Source: JAJCYK01 sp965212195
GTDB taxonomy: Bacteria > Bacteroidota > Bacteroidia > Cytophagales > Cyclobacteriaceae
Direction: 5' to 3'
Assembly (NCBI GenBank): GCA_965212195.1
Contig: CBDBUW010000010.1
Span: 62,001 to 126,000 of the forward strand
Length of the DNA stretch: 64,000 nucleotides
The notes beneath the pieces are model-generated. The model saw only the letters and a list, made by a program, of their open reading frames with translations. It searched no databases and had not been told where the DNA came from. Position numbers and translations under genes: made by a program. Positions 26,516-36,021 of the stretch are shown piece after piece (position 1 is the stretch's first letter; the number at the start of each line of letters is the position of its first letter).

Positions 26516-27631
26516 TTATGGCAAATGTATTCCCTTACGGTCTTTCAGTATTGCCTGTAATCCCCAGCCACCAAAATTTTCAGTTACTAAAAAGATCACT
26601 TCATTTTTTCCTTTACGCAAAGGAAGGTAGATCGAGTCAAAATATCCGATGGTACCCAGATACCGATAATCGCGTGAGCGAAAAATATTGGATCCAGAGT
26701 AAACGGCTTGACCATTGATAAAAACCTTTACCAAGTCACTGTATCCAAACACCAATTGCTTAATTTGTTTGCTGTCAGCCTGGATGTCAAGTTTCACCAA
26801 CACTGAGTTATGGTCTCTTTCCAGTTTAGTATACCGTCCTATGTTCAACACACCACTGGACTCCACATTCCGCTGAACCCAGCGTACATCTTTTAAATCG
26901 GTTGAAGTCATGGCGTTTTTCTCCTGAAAGGTCTTAGTGTTTAATTTGTCGGACAATTGCCAGGAGGTTATTAGTCCATCTAATTCAGGCTTTAAAGACC
27001 TCGGGCTAGCCAAGGATATAGGCGCTGAGGTAGGTGCCGGAGTATATTTGAAGTTTGCAAAATGCACATTGGTTCGAGTATTCAAGGAAAGGGTGCCTGA
27101 TTGGGGTGACCTCAATAACTCCTTCACCTCCAAAAGGGGCTTCTCCATATCATCAAAAAATATCTTAGCCTGGCTGCCAGCCACTTCAATCCTGACATGA
27201 TGCCATTCATTGAAGGTATAATGAACGGGAGTTGCGTATAGTTCGCCATGATACAATTGCCAACCCGCCAATCCGTTAAATACCGGGGTGTACTGATTCG
27301 CATCAGCATTGCCAGATTGGTGCGGCCTAATATAAAAGTGTTCGTGGTTTTCAGGATCGACCATACGCCAACCTATACCAGGAAAGTTCCTAAGAGCAGA
27401 AAAATTTATATCCACTTCGATGGTACCATCCAGAAATGCTACATCTTTAAGGTAAATCGTTCCTGCCTGTAATAAAATGGCATCACGACCCTCATATTTT
27501 TGCAGTACATAATTAGCTCCTTTGGTTTCCCACTGATCCGAATCAAAAGGGACTTCTATAGTTTGGCTACTAGCCGAACCCCAGGATATCAGTGCGACAA
27601 CGACAAATACAAAGCTTGATTTTTTCATCAT
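26516..27631 (-). CDS. Secreted concanavalin-like (LamG/DUF1080-type) protein
   Basis: 371 residues, signal peptide ending near GSASS. Residues ~25-200 are a jelly-roll lectin-like domain: FDSDQWETKGANYV, IYLKDVAFLDGTIEVDI, GIGWRMVDPENHEHFYIRPHQ, NEWHHVRIEVAGSQAKIFFDD. A second beta domain (~225-370) ends in VFINGQAVYSG and FGGWGLQAILKDR, like a sugar-binding module. No catalytic residues recognised. Divergent, with 103 bp between start codons, from a membrane-tethered regulator whose periplasmic part is also concanavalin-like, so the two may form a sensor/effector pair. Confidence 0.75.
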   Translation of the reverse strand: MMKKSSFVFVVVALISWGSASSQTIEVPFDSDQWETKGANYVLQKYEGRDAILLQAGTIYLKDVAFLDGTIEVDINFSALRNFPGIGWRMVDPENHEHFYIRPHQSGNADANQYTPVFNGLAGWQLYHGELYATPVHYTFNEWHHVRIEVAGSQAKIFFDDMEKPLLEVKELLRSPQSGTLSLNTRTNVHFANFKYTPAPTSAPISLASPRSLKPELDGLITSWQLSDKLNTKTFQEKNAMTSTDLKDVRWVQRNVESSGVLNIGRYTKLERDHNSVLVKLDIQADSKQIKQLVFGYSDLVKVFINGQAVYSGSNIFRSRDYRYLGTIGYFDSIYLPLRKGKNEVIFLVTENFGGWGLQAILKDRKGIHLP

Positions 27632-27734
27632 TTTAAGCGGTTAATTCGTTAATATTAATTTACGCAGCTAGGGGCAATGAAGGATCATAAATTTTCCTTT
27701 TTTTACGTTTATTCTGCGTTCATTTACGGTTTTT

Positions 27735-28994
27735 ATGACAGATCGACGCTTTTTACAACTGTACAAGGAATTGGTAGCCCAGCAATTACCTATACCGGAC
27801 AACCCCCAACAATGGAAGCAGCGGGATATGGAGGCGCTAGCAGCCTTGATAGCGGAAAAGTCTGGTGTCAAAATAAGTTTGTCCACATTAAAACGCCTGT
27901 GGAAACCGGATTTTGACCAATCCCCCCACCCTAGCACCTTAGATGCCTTGGTTTCGGTACTGGACTGCCAAACTTGGTGGGAATTCAAAGAACGGTACCG
28001 AGATGGTGTAAAAACCACTCCAAAAAGCATATCAATCAAACGCTTGGGAGCGGTGCTGGCGGTGGTAGTCTTGGTAATCTTGGTTGCCGGCTTGTTGTCG
28101 ATAAACCTCAATGGAGATAAGCCGGGTATAAGTATCGAAGGTCCGGTTGTTTTTACCGCCAATAAATCCATCTCCAAAGGGGTGCCCAATACCGTAATTT
28201 TTGATTACGATGTTTCCAATGTTAACGCTGATAGCTTTTTTATTCAACAATCCTGGAACGAAGTGCATAAAGAAGCCATAGATGCAGCCGCCGGGAAGTT
28301 CAGCAGTACTTATTACACGCCAGGATTCCATCGGGCTAAACTGATAGCTGGAGATTCCATCATCCTTCAATCCAGAGTACACATAACCACTGACAGCTGG
28401 ATGGCCTTAGCACGCTATCACCGAGATGATCTAGTACCCATTTATATCCGGGATAGCGGGTTAGCGAAGGGAGGCTATCTTCAAATACCCCCGACCATGT
28501 TAAAGCGAGAAGGTGTAGATATTAACCGCAATTTTACCTTAAGCTATCACAACATCAGGGAGTTTCAAGGATTACACAGTGACAACTTTACCTTGGATAC
28601 CCGCTTAAAAGTTGACTCTTTGGGCAATTATGCATGCCCGGAAGCACAGATCACCATCCTTTGTGAGGAGCACATTTTCTATGTTCCATTGACTACCAGG
28701 GGCTGTGTAGGAAACCTTTCCGTAAAGTTCGGAGAAGTAGTACGCGATGGAAAAGACACTGATTTCAGAGCTTTTGGCAGCAACATTGATCAATGGCAGG
28801 ATGTATCCATTAGGATAAAAAACAAGCGGGCAGCAGTATGGTTGAACCAAAAGCTTGTTTACAGTACAGAGTTTCAGGAAGACTTTGGCCTAATTATGGG
28901 ATTAGTGGTAAGTTTCACCGGTGCAGGTGCTGTAGACCACGTCCTTTTAAAGGACATTCATAACAATGTGGTGCTTGAGGACGAATTCCATTAA
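27735..28994 (+). CDS. Membrane-tethered HTH regulator with periplasmic concanavalin-like sensor
   Basis: 419 residues. N-terminal ~88 residues form a cytoplasmic HTH-like domain common in Bacteroidota (LAALIAEKSGVKISLSTLKR, then PSTLDALVSVLDCQTWWEFK). One transmembrane helix at ~104-122. The periplasmic part has a PKD-like strand set (~135-225: NTVIFDYDVSNVNADSFF) and a jelly-roll domain (~245-415: FTLDTRLKVDSLGN, DQWQDVSIRIKNKRAAVWLNQK). Architecture is that of a ToxR-like one-component regulator which senses an extracytoplasmic ligand, probably a carbohydrate. Divergent from the 26516-27631 gene. Confidence 0.78.
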   Translation: MTDRRFLQLYKELVAQQLPIPDNPQQWKQRDMEALAALIAEKSGVKISLSTLKRLWKPDFDQSPHPSTLDALVSVLDCQTWWEFKERYRDGVKTTPKSISIKRLGAVLAVVVLVILVAGLLSINLNGDKPGISIEGPVVFTANKSISKGVPNTVIFDYDVSNVNADSFFIQQSWNEVHKEAIDAAAGKFSSTYYTPGFHRAKLIAGDSIILQSRVHITTDSWMALARYHRDDLVPIYIRDSGLAKGGYLQIPPTMLKREGVDINRNFTLSYHNIREFQGLHSDNFTLDTRLKVDSLGNYACPEAQITILCEEHIFYVPLTTRGCVGNLSVKFGEVVRDGKDTDFRAFGSNIDQWQDVSIRIKNKRAAVWLNQKLVYSTEFQEDFGLIMGLVVSFTGAGAVDHVLLKDIHNNVVLEDEFH

Positions 28995-29038
28995 TCTTCA
29001 GGAGTATCTACTTCCAGGTCAATAACTTTTATTCCCGG

Positions 29039-29068
29039 TTGTTGATTGCTGCAAAATGCGTACTTTTG
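29039..29068 (+). promoter_or_regulatory. Bacteroidota-type promoter of the ABC-F gene
   Basis: TTG (29039-29041), 19-bp spacer, then TACTTTTG (29061-29068), an exact match to the TAnnTTTG -7 consensus. The ATG at 29076 follows after only 7 bp, so the mRNA is nearly leaderless. It also shows that translation starts at 29076, not at an upstream in-frame Met. Confidence 0.7.
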
Positions 29069-29075
29069 CAGCCTT

Positions 29076-30665
29076 ATGATTTCCACACATAACGTATCGT
29101 TACAGTACGGCAAGCGGGTGCTCTTTGACGAAGTGAATATCAAATTCACACCGGGCAACTGCTATGGGATTATCGGGGCCAATGGAGCCGGAAAATCTAC
29201 CTTCTTGAAAATTCTCTCGGGGGAAGTAACCCCCAACTCCGGTTCTGTACAAATTGAGCCTCAAAAACGTATGGCGGTGCTAAAGCAGGACCATTTCGCC
29301 TATGACCAGTCCACAGTCCTGGATACTGTACTAATAGGTCATCAAAAGCTTTGGGATATTATGCAGGAGAAAGATGCGCTGTACGCCAAATCCGATTTCA
29401 GCGAGGAGGATGGCAATCGAGCCTCAGATCTTGAAGCCGAGTTTGCAGAAATGGATGGATGGAATGCAGAACATGATGCGGCAGCACTTCTCAGTGGATT
29501 GGGGATCAGTGAGTCCAGCCATCACAAATTAATGAGTGAATTAAGTGGCCAGGAGAAGGTCAGAGTTTTACTTGCTCAAGCCCTTTTTGGGAACCCCGAC
29601 ATACTTATTCTGGATGAGCCTACTAACGATTTAAACATCCAGACCATAACCTGGTTAGAGAATTTCTTACTCGGCTTCAAGAATACGGTGATTGTAGTAA
29701 GCCATGATCGTCATTTTCTGGATACTGTTTGCACCCACGTGGCAGATATCGATTTTGGGAAAATTAGGACTTATACCGGCAACTACACCTTCTGGTATCA
29801 GAGCAGCCAGCTGGCTTTGCAACAGCGTCAGTCTGCTAATAAAAAGGCCGAGGTAAAAAAGAAAGAATTGCAGGATTTTATCGCAAGATTCAGTGCCAAT
29901 GCCGCCAAATCCAGACAAGCCACCAGCCGCAAGAAATTACTGGAAAAGATTAATGTTGAAGAGATCCAGGCTTCCACCAGAAAGTATCCTGCCATTATAT
30001 TTAAGCAAAGCCGTCCTGCAGGAGATCAGATCCTGGAGATCAAGAAACTTTCCAAGTCACTCTCTGGTGAACGGCTGTTCAGCGAGTTGGATGTTTTCGT
30101 AAATAAAGGTGATAAGATAGCTTTTATCAGTGAAGACAGCCAGGCAACCACTACCCTATTCCAGATCCTTATGGGTGAGCAACAAGCAGACGATGGGACC
30201 TTTAAGTTCGGTCAGACTATCACAAAAGCTTATCTTCCCAATGAAAATGAATCCTATTTTCAATCAAATGAAAATCTCATTGACTGGCTCAGGCAGTATT
30301 CTGAAGGAGAAAAAGACGAAGTGTATATCAGAGGGTTTCTAGGTAAGATGCTGTTTTCGGGGCAAGAAACCTTAAAGAAGTGTAACGTGCTATCCGGAGG
30401 AGAAAAAGTCCGATGCATGATCTCCCGTATGATGCTGCAGGAACCTAATTTGTTAATCCTGGATGAACCAACCAACCATCTTGATCTAGAGTCTATAACC
30501 GCCTTCAACAATGCCCTGCAGAGTTATCAAGGAACGGTGTTGTTCACTTCTCATGACCATACTTTTGTGCAAACCGTGGCCAACCGCATTATTGAACTAA
30601 CAGGCGAAGGTTTTAGTGATCGGCTGGGGAGCTACGACGAGATCTATAATCGGGCCTTGGTTTAA
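29076..30665 (+). CDS. ABC-F ATPase, YbiT type, with degenerate second Walker A
   Basis: 529 residues from MISTHNVSLQYG, the same length and opening as E. coli YbiT. First nucleotide-binding domain: Walker A GANGAGKST (~35), signature LSGQEK, Walker B ILILDEPTNDLN. Interdomain linker with the conserved FSANAAKSRQATSRKK segment near 280. Second domain: signature LSGGEK, Walker B LLILDEPTNHLD and SHDHTF are intact, but its Walker A is replaced by ISEDSQATTT, with no Gly-rich loop and no Lys. ABC-F proteins act on the ribosome in translation; loss of the second P-loop suggests a single catalytic site. Convergent with paaK, 3 bp apart. Confidence 0.93.
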   Translation: MISTHNVSLQYGKRVLFDEVNIKFTPGNCYGIIGANGAGKSTFLKILSGEVTPNSGSVQIEPQKRMAVLKQDHFAYDQSTVLDTVLIGHQKLWDIMQEKDALYAKSDFSEEDGNRASDLEAEFAEMDGWNAEHDAAALLSGLGISESSHHKLMSELSGQEKVRVLLAQALFGNPDILILDEPTNDLNIQTITWLENFLLGFKNTVIVVSHDRHFLDTVCTHVADIDFGKIRTYTGNYTFWYQSSQLALQQRQSANKKAEVKKKELQDFIARFSANAAKSRQATSRKKLLEKINVEEIQASTRKYPAIIFKQSRPAGDQILEIKKLSKSLSGERLFSELDVFVNKGDKIAFISEDSQATTTLFQILMGEQQADDGTFKFGQTITKAYLPNENESYFQSNENLIDWLRQYSEGEKDEVYIRGFLGKMLFSGQETLKKCNVLSGGEKVRCMISRMMLQEPNLLILDEPTNHLDLESITAFNNALQSYQGTVLFTSHDHTFVQTVANRIIELTGEGFSDRLGSYDEIYNRALV

Positions 30666-30668
30666 TTC

Positions 30669-31961
30669 CTATGGGCGAGTATCCACAATCCTGGACAACT
30701 TGCCCCCTACACTGCGTGGAATAGATCCACTCTCCTTGATCTCTACCTTCATTGATAGCCCTATGTTGCCTTTCAATCTTGCCATTAGTTGCTGTGACAG
30801 ATCTGATAATGTCTGGGGTTGCAGGTCCTGATGACACTCCACCAATACCTTTACCTGGTCCATATTACCCTCACGAGTTACCACTAACTGATAATTAGGA
30901 GTCAATTCCTGAAACTCCGTAAAAATCGCCTCTACTTGGGTATGGAACAAATTCACACCCCGAATAATCAACATTTCATCGAAGCGTCCTTTTATAGCAC
31001 TCATTTTAACATGGCTGCGACGCGAGTCGGTATCATAGTAAATACTGCAGATATCGTTGGTCCAATAACGCACCAGGGGGAATACTTCTTTGGTAAGGGT
31101 GGTAAACACCAGAACGCCTTCCGTTCCATAAGGTAAAGGTTCACCGCTTTGGGGATCTACAACTTCAGGAAAGAAATGATCTTCCCAAATGTGACTACCC
31201 CGGCCTTTCTCAGCGACCTCCTCCTGGGATACTCCCGGACCTATAATCTCACTTAAGCCATAAATATTAGTAGCATCGACATGTAAGGAGCTTTCAACCT
31301 CCCGCCGTACTGTTTCTGTCCAGGGTTCTGCACCTAGTACCGCATATTTTACAGCTAATGACGCAGTATCAACACCCAATTCTTTAAATTTTTCACCAAG
31401 GGTTAAAGCATAAGAAGGAGTACAACACATTACCTCTGGTTCGAAGTCCTGTAAAATGGTGAGCTGCCGCTCTGTCATACCACCCGAAACCGGGATCACT
31501 GCCATTCCCAATTTAGTTGCACCGCCATGCATACCCAGCCCACCAGTAAAGAGTCCATATCCGTAAGCATTGTGCAACTTCATCCCCGGCCTAGCCCCGG
31601 CACATACTAAAGATCTTGCGACCACTTCATCGAATATTTCCAGATCATTTTGACTATAACCCACCACCGTGGGTTTTCCGGTGGTACCACTGCTGGCATG
31701 AATTCGGCGGACATCGGCCATGGGCTTAGCAAACAAACCATATGGGTAATGATCTCTGAGGTGGGACTTTTTGGTAAAAGGCAGTTTATGCAGATCTTCC
31801 ACGGATCTAATCTTTGCAAGGTCGACCCCGAGCTGTGCCCATTGTTGTTGATAGAAAGGTACTATTTGCTGCAGCCGCAAAAGTAAATCCCTTAACCTTT
31901 GATTCTGCAGAGATCTTAATTTGTCCAGTTTTAAAGTTTCTATTTCCGAATTGTAAATCAT
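30669..31961 (-). CDS. paaK: Phenylacetate-CoA ligase
   Basis: 430 residues from MIYNSEIETLKLDKL; the frame extends 53 codons further but that stretch is AT/Leu/Asn-rich and comes from a hexamer repeat, so it is not used. Adenylate-forming ligase motifs: IHASSGTTGKPTVVGYS (phosphate loop), AYGYGLFTGGLG, CTPSYALTLGEK, NIYGLSEIIGPG and the C-terminal GRFDEMLIIRGVNLF hinge. PaaK activates phenylacetate to phenylacetyl-CoA, first step of the aerobic paa pathway. No other paa gene is in this window, so it may serve another aryl acid. Confidence 0.93.
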   Translation of the reverse strand: MIYNSEIETLKLDKLRSLQNQRLRDLLLRLQQIVPFYQQQWAQLGVDLAKIRSVEDLHKLPFTKKSHLRDHYPYGLFAKPMADVRRIHASSGTTGKPTVVGYSQNDLEIFDEVVARSLVCAGARPGMKLHNAYGYGLFTGGLGMHGGATKLGMAVIPVSGGMTERQLTILQDFEPEVMCCTPSYALTLGEKFKELGVDTASLAVKYAVLGAEPWTETVRREVESSLHVDATNIYGLSEIIGPGVSQEEVAEKGRGSHIWEDHFFPEVVDPQSGEPLPYGTEGVLVFTTLTKEVFPLVRYWTNDICSIYYDTDSRRSHVKMSAIKGRFDEMLIIRGVNLFHTQVEAIFTEFQELTPNYQLVVTREGNMDQVKVLVECHQDLQPQTLSDLSQQLMARLKGNIGLSMKVEIKESGSIPRSVGGKLSRIVDTRP

Positions 31962-32036
31962 AATGCTACTGAAAGTAATTAAGGTAGCCAGAAACAATAA
32001 ATAATTCAATCCAAGTGCAAGGCTGTAGAGGAAGTC

Positions 32037-32063
32037 AAGGTTAAGGTTAAGGTTAAGGTTAAG
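32037..32063. repeat. Hexanucleotide tandem repeat (AAGGTT)4
   Basis: Four exact AAGGTT units (32037-32060) followed by a partial unit. Lies upstream of paaK and produces the Asn-Leu alternation in the reading frame there. Length variation of such tracts can affect promoters, but that is not shown. Confidence 0.9.
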
Positions 32064-32129
32064 TTCAACAACAAACCTCCATAAATAACATGAACGACTG
32101 GTAGTAAGTGGGCCGTTCACCCTGCATGA

Positions 32130-32159
32130 GGCAGGTAGGCAGGCAGGTAGGTAGGTAAG
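32130..32159. repeat. GGCA/GGTA tetranucleotide repeat
   Basis: Seven 4-bp units alternating GGCA and GGTA on the plus strand. Part of the 706-bp gene-free stretch 31962-32667 between paaK (minus) and the BNR protein gene (plus), which otherwise holds the hexamer repeat, the G-rich direct repeats and no open frame of note. Confidence 0.85.
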
Positions 32160-32259
32160 CGGCAGGTTACTACTTCATTGCATTGAAGCTATTGAGACGC
32201 CGTCAAAAATATAATTTGCTCAATCCCAACCACGGACACCCTTACTATGTAACTTAAAT

Positions 32260-32458
32260 ATGGGTGGGTGGGGGGCACCCCAGATTTTAGTTAGTAATTT
32301 ACCTTGATAACCAAATAGTCCTCAAATCATGACCCGCCAACCGTGGTCCTTCAAAAAAGTTCAAGACTTACCGTCCTCCCCATAAAAATCCAGTCCAGTC
32401 TCAACTAGAGATACTATCAACTGGTAATTTGATAATGGGTGGGTGGTGGGGCACTCCC
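32260..32458. repeat. Two G-rich direct repeats upstream of the BNR gene
   Basis: ATGGGTGGGTGG-GGGGCACCCC (from 32260) recurs as ATGGGTGGGTGGTGGGGCACTCCC (from 32435), about 175 bp apart. Each has three or more G-runs and a short self-complementary GGGG-CAC-CCC end. A regulatory or G-quadruplex role is speculative. Confidence 0.6.
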
Positions 32459-32667
32459 TGTAAAGTTGTAATACTTTAACCATCTAGGACCTTAGTTGAA
32501 TAAATCAAGCCGTCCACCGTCTACCGTGGTCTGTAAACCCTCCACCATCTACCGCCAAACATTGATTTCTTGCTCTGATATTAGTACTTTCAATGCAATA
32601 CTAAAATCATCTTGTAAACAGCCACTTATCTAAAGAAACCATCTATAAAAAATTGAACCCCACTAAA

Positions 32668-35600
32668 ATGAAATCAAAGCTCACCATTCTCCTAATTCTC
32701 TGCTCTTTGTGCTTCCTGGATCAGTTCGGACAACGAAGAAGTAGATCTGCAACACCTGCCAAACTTCCTATGAACGATAGCACCTTCATGGGACTAGAGT
32801 TAAGAAATATTGGCCCTGCTTTCATGTCCGGCCGTATTGCCGATTTAGCTATTCATCCAACCAACGACAATGTCTGGTATGTAGCAGTAGGATCCGGAGG
32901 GGTTTGGAAAACCGTTAACGCCGGAACCACCTGGACCCCTATTTTCGACAAGCAAAGCTCCTACTCCATAGGTTGTGTGACCATAGACCCTAATAACCCA
33001 CATGTGGTTTGGGTAGGCACCGGCGAGAATATTGGTGGCCGACATGTAGGCTATGGTGATGGAATTTACCGCAGTGATGATGGTGGAAGGAATTGGAAAA
33101 ACATGGGACTGCAGTCATCAGAACATATATCTGAGATCCTGGTTCATCCAAAGAACTCCCAAGTGGTTCTGGTAGCGGTACAGGGACCACTGTGGACTCC
33201 GGGAGGTCAGCGAGGATTTTACAAATCTACCGATGGCGGTAAAAATTGGCACCGCACGCTGGGCGATGATCAATGGGTGGGGGTTACGGACATCGCCATG
33301 GATCCTCGAAATCCGGATTTGATCTATGCTGCCACCTGGCAACGTCACCGAACAGTAGCAGCATACATGGGAGGCGGGCCTGGCAGTGGGCTACACCGCA
33401 GCATTGATGGCGGTGAAACCTGGACCAAGCTTAAAGAAGGGTTACCCAAATCGCATATGGGTAAAATTGGCATCGCCATATCGCCCCAAAAACCAGATAT
33501 CATTTATGCGGCTATTGAACTGGATCGCACCAAGGGAGGTGTTTACCGTTCTACAGATCGTGGCAGTACTTGGGAAAAACAGTCCGATGCGGTGTCAGGA
33601 GCAACAGGACCTCACTACTATCAGGAGCTTTATGCATCTCCCCATAAATTTGATCGGCTATATTTAATGGATGCCTGGATGCAAACCTCCGAAGATGGCG
33701 GAAAAACCTTTACCCGGGTGAACCGTGATCATAAACACGGGGACAATCATGCCATAGCTTTTCGGGCTGACGACCCAGATTATTTATTGGTGGGGACCGA
33801 TGGAGGCTTGTATGAAAGCTTTGACTTAGCTAAGAATTGGCGATTCATGGAAAACCTCCCCGTAACCCAATACTACAAAGTGGCTCTTGACGATACTGAA
33901 CCATTTTATAATATTTATGGAGGTACTCAGGACAACAGTACCCAAGGTGGCCCTTCCCGTACGGATAACCTGCATGGTATCCAAAATTCAGATTGGAAGA
34001 TCGTTTTGAACTGGGACGGGCATCAACCGGCTACTGAACCAGGAAACCCCGACATTATGTATGCGGAACGACAGCAGGGAAACCTGTCACGGGTCGACCT
34101 TACCACCGGCGAAGTGGTAGACATTCAGCCTCAGCCTGATGTGGGCGAACCTCATGAGCGGTATAACTGGGATGCTCCTATTCTGGTAAGCCCCCACTCT
34201 CCTGCTAGAATCTATTTTGCCTCCTACCGAGTATGGCAGTCCGACGATCGGGGAGACAACTGGCGAGCCATTTCCGGAGATCTTACCCGCAATCAAGATC
34301 GTTTTACACTGCCTATCATGGGGCGGACTCAAAGTTGGGACGCTGCCTGGGATGTGGGTGCTATGTCCAATTACAATACCATTACCTCACTGGCAGAATC
34401 GCCCTTGCAAGAGGGTTTGGTCTATACAGGAACAGACGATGGAATTATCCAGGTAACGGAAAATGGGGGACAAAGCTGGCGCAAAGTGGAAGTGGGTTCC
34501 ATTCCCGGTATACCATCGACCGCCTTTGTGAATGACATTAAAGCCGACCTTCATGACGCAAACACCGTATATGCCGCATTGGACAATCACAAGTATGGAG
34601 ACTTTCGCCCTATGTTGGTTAAAAGCTCAGACCGGGGTCGAAGCTGGACTTCAATCCGGGGCAACTTACCGGACCGCACATTGGTCTGGCGTCTGGTGCA
34701 AGATCATGTTGATCCCCAGTTGATGTTTACAGCCACAGAGTTTGGCATTTATTTTACAGTTGATGGCGGTGTTCAATGGACCATGTTAAAGGGTGGAGTG
34801 CCTACCATCAGCTTTAGGGACCTTGCTATCCACAAAAGGGAAAATGATTTGGTGGGAGCGTCTTTTGGCAGGGGATTCTATGTTTTGGACGACTATAGTG
34901 CGTTGCGCAATATTTCACAACAACAGCTTCAGGCCGAATCTACCCTGTTTCCGGTTCGTAAAGCCTGGTGGTATGTGCCCCGGCCACATCTGAGTTTTGA
35001 TGACCAGAAAGGGTCACAAGGCGCATCGCATTATGTGGCACCAAACCCGGATTTCGGGGCCACCTTTACCTACTACTTAAAAGATGGGTTGAAATCTCAA
35101 AAGGCATTGCGCCAAGAAAGAGAAAAATCACTGCATAAAAGCAACGCCAATATTCCCTTTCCCGGCTGGGAGGCCCTGGAAGCGGAGCGTCGGGAACAAG
35201 ATCCTTATGTTTGGCTCACCGTTTCCAATACTCAAGGAGAGGTGATACGACGATTGAAGGGCTCGGCAAAGAAGGGTATGAACCGGGTGAGCTGGGATCT
35301 GCGATATCCCATCCCGGACGCGGTAGATCTGGACAAAAAGCCAGGACTTTTTGATGAAGAACCCCAAGGATTGTTAGCTCCTCCGGGTACCTACACCGTT
35401 ACCTTGTCCAAACAGGTTAATGGCATAATCACAGATCTTTCTGAACCTCAATCTTTTGAAGTAGTACCCCTGCGTAAAGGAGCCCTGGAAACTGCAGACA
35501 CTCAAGCGGCTCTGGCCTTCTATCGGGAATATGAATCGGCCTACAGGATGAACTCAGCATTCGCTTTAGCCTTGAAAAACACCCTGTCCAAGATAAAGGG

Positions 35601-35976
35601 TATGGAATTAGCACTGGCCCGCTCAAATAGCAGTCCTGGGGAACTTGACAACCGATTGCATAATTTAAAGACCTCACTCTACGATCTGGATATGAAATAT
35701 TCTGGAAATAAGGCTCGTCAGGAACCAGGAGAAAAGGTTGACCCTACCATCGGTGGGCGCTTGTTTGCCATCAATCGGGGGATCACCCGATCTACATACG
35801 GCCCAACTGGTTTTCATAAGAAGAACCTACAAATTGTTAATAATGAGTTGAACGAGTATCGTACTGAACTGGCTACCCTGCATTCAGAGATGCAAGCCAT
35901 TTCACAAGCTTTAATTGAGGCAGGCGCCCCTTGGGTTGAAGGCACTAACATGCCTCCTGTGGGGCCTAAGGAATAA
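32668..35976 (+). CDS. Large secreted BNR / sortilin-like beta-propeller protein
   Basis: 1102 residues from MKSKLTILLILC; an upstream TTG in frame is not used because the signal peptide starts cleanly here (1-23). Residues ~35-760 contain at least ten BNR/Asp-box repeats: GIYRSDDGGRNWKNMG, GFYKSTDGGKNWHRTLG, GVYRSTDRGSTWEKQ, MQTSEDGGKTF, VKSSDRGRSW, giving one or two propellers like Vps10/sortilin. The tail (~800-1100) has a Pro-rich beta module with YVWLTVSNTQGEVIRRLKG, FlgD-like, and a helical end. No T9SS tail is visible. Common in Bacteroidota as an exported protein of unknown substrate; the annotation as glycosyl hydrolase rests on Asp-boxes alone. Confidence 0.85.
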   Translation: MKSKLTILLILCSLCFLDQFGQRRSRSATPAKLPMNDSTFMGLELRNIGPAFMSGRIADLAIHPTNDNVWYVAVGSGGVWKTVNAGTTWTPIFDKQSSYSIGCVTIDPNNPHVVWVGTGENIGGRHVGYGDGIYRSDDGGRNWKNMGLQSSEHISEILVHPKNSQVVLVAVQGPLWTPGGQRGFYKSTDGGKNWHRTLGDDQWVGVTDIAMDPRNPDLIYAATWQRHRTVAAYMGGGPGSGLHRSIDGGETWTKLKEGLPKSHMGKIGIAISPQKPDIIYAAIELDRTKGGVYRSTDRGSTWEKQSDAVSGATGPHYYQELYASPHKFDRLYLMDAWMQTSEDGGKTFTRVNRDHKHGDNHAIAFRADDPDYLLVGTDGGLYESFDLAKNWRFMENLPVTQYYKVALDDTEPFYNIYGGTQDNSTQGGPSRTDNLHGIQNSDWKIVLNWDGHQPATEPGNPDIMYAERQQGNLSRVDLTTGEVVDIQPQPDVGEPHERYNWDAPILVSPHSPARIYFASYRVWQSDDRGDNWRAISGDLTRNQDRFTLPIMGRTQSWDAAWDVGAMSNYNTITSLAESPLQEGLVYTGTDDGIIQVTENGGQSWRKVEVGSIPGIPSTAFVNDIKADLHDANTVYAALDNHKYGDFRPMLVKSSDRGRSWTSIRGNLPDRTLVWRLVQDHVDPQLMFTATEFGIYFTVDGGVQWTMLKGGVPTISFRDLAIHKRENDLVGASFGRGFYVLDDYSALRNISQQQLQAESTLFPVRKAWWYVPRPHLSFDDQKGSQGASHYVAPNPDFGATFTYYLKDGLKSQKALRQEREKSLHKSNANIPFPGWEALEAERREQDPYVWLTVSNTQGEVIRRLKGSAKKGMNRVSWDLRYPIPDAVDLDKKPGLFDEEPQGLLAPPGTYTVTLSKQVNGIITDLSEPQSFEVVPLRKGALETADTQAALAFYREYESAYRMNSAFALALKNTLSKIKGMELALARSNSSPGELDNRLHNLKTSLYDLDMKYSGNKARQEPGEKVDPTIGGRLFAINRGITRSTYGPTGFHKKNLQIVNNELNEYRTELATLHSEMQAISQALIEAGAPWVEGTNMPPVGPKE

Positions 35977-35979
35977 CAT

Positions 35980-36016
35980 ATCAGGCAGTCCCAAAGAGAC
36001 TTTAAGACTGCCTGAT
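35980..36016. terminator. Hairpin between convergent genes
   Basis: ATCAGGCAGTC (35980-35990) and GACTGCCTGAT (36006-36016), a perfect 11-bp stem, followed on the plus strand by TCATTTTA. Lies exactly between the stops at 35976 and 36022. Confidence 0.8.
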
Positions 36017-36021
36017 TCATT

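Noticed and set aside
31962..32120. N-terminal extension of the phenylacetate-CoA ligase frame (alternating Asn-Leu)
   Set aside because: It is produced by the AAGGTT hexamer repeat and has no family match; the start at 31961 agrees with known PaaK length.
32653..32667. TTG start for the BNR protein
   Set aside because: ATG at 32668 starts a clean signal peptide five codons later.
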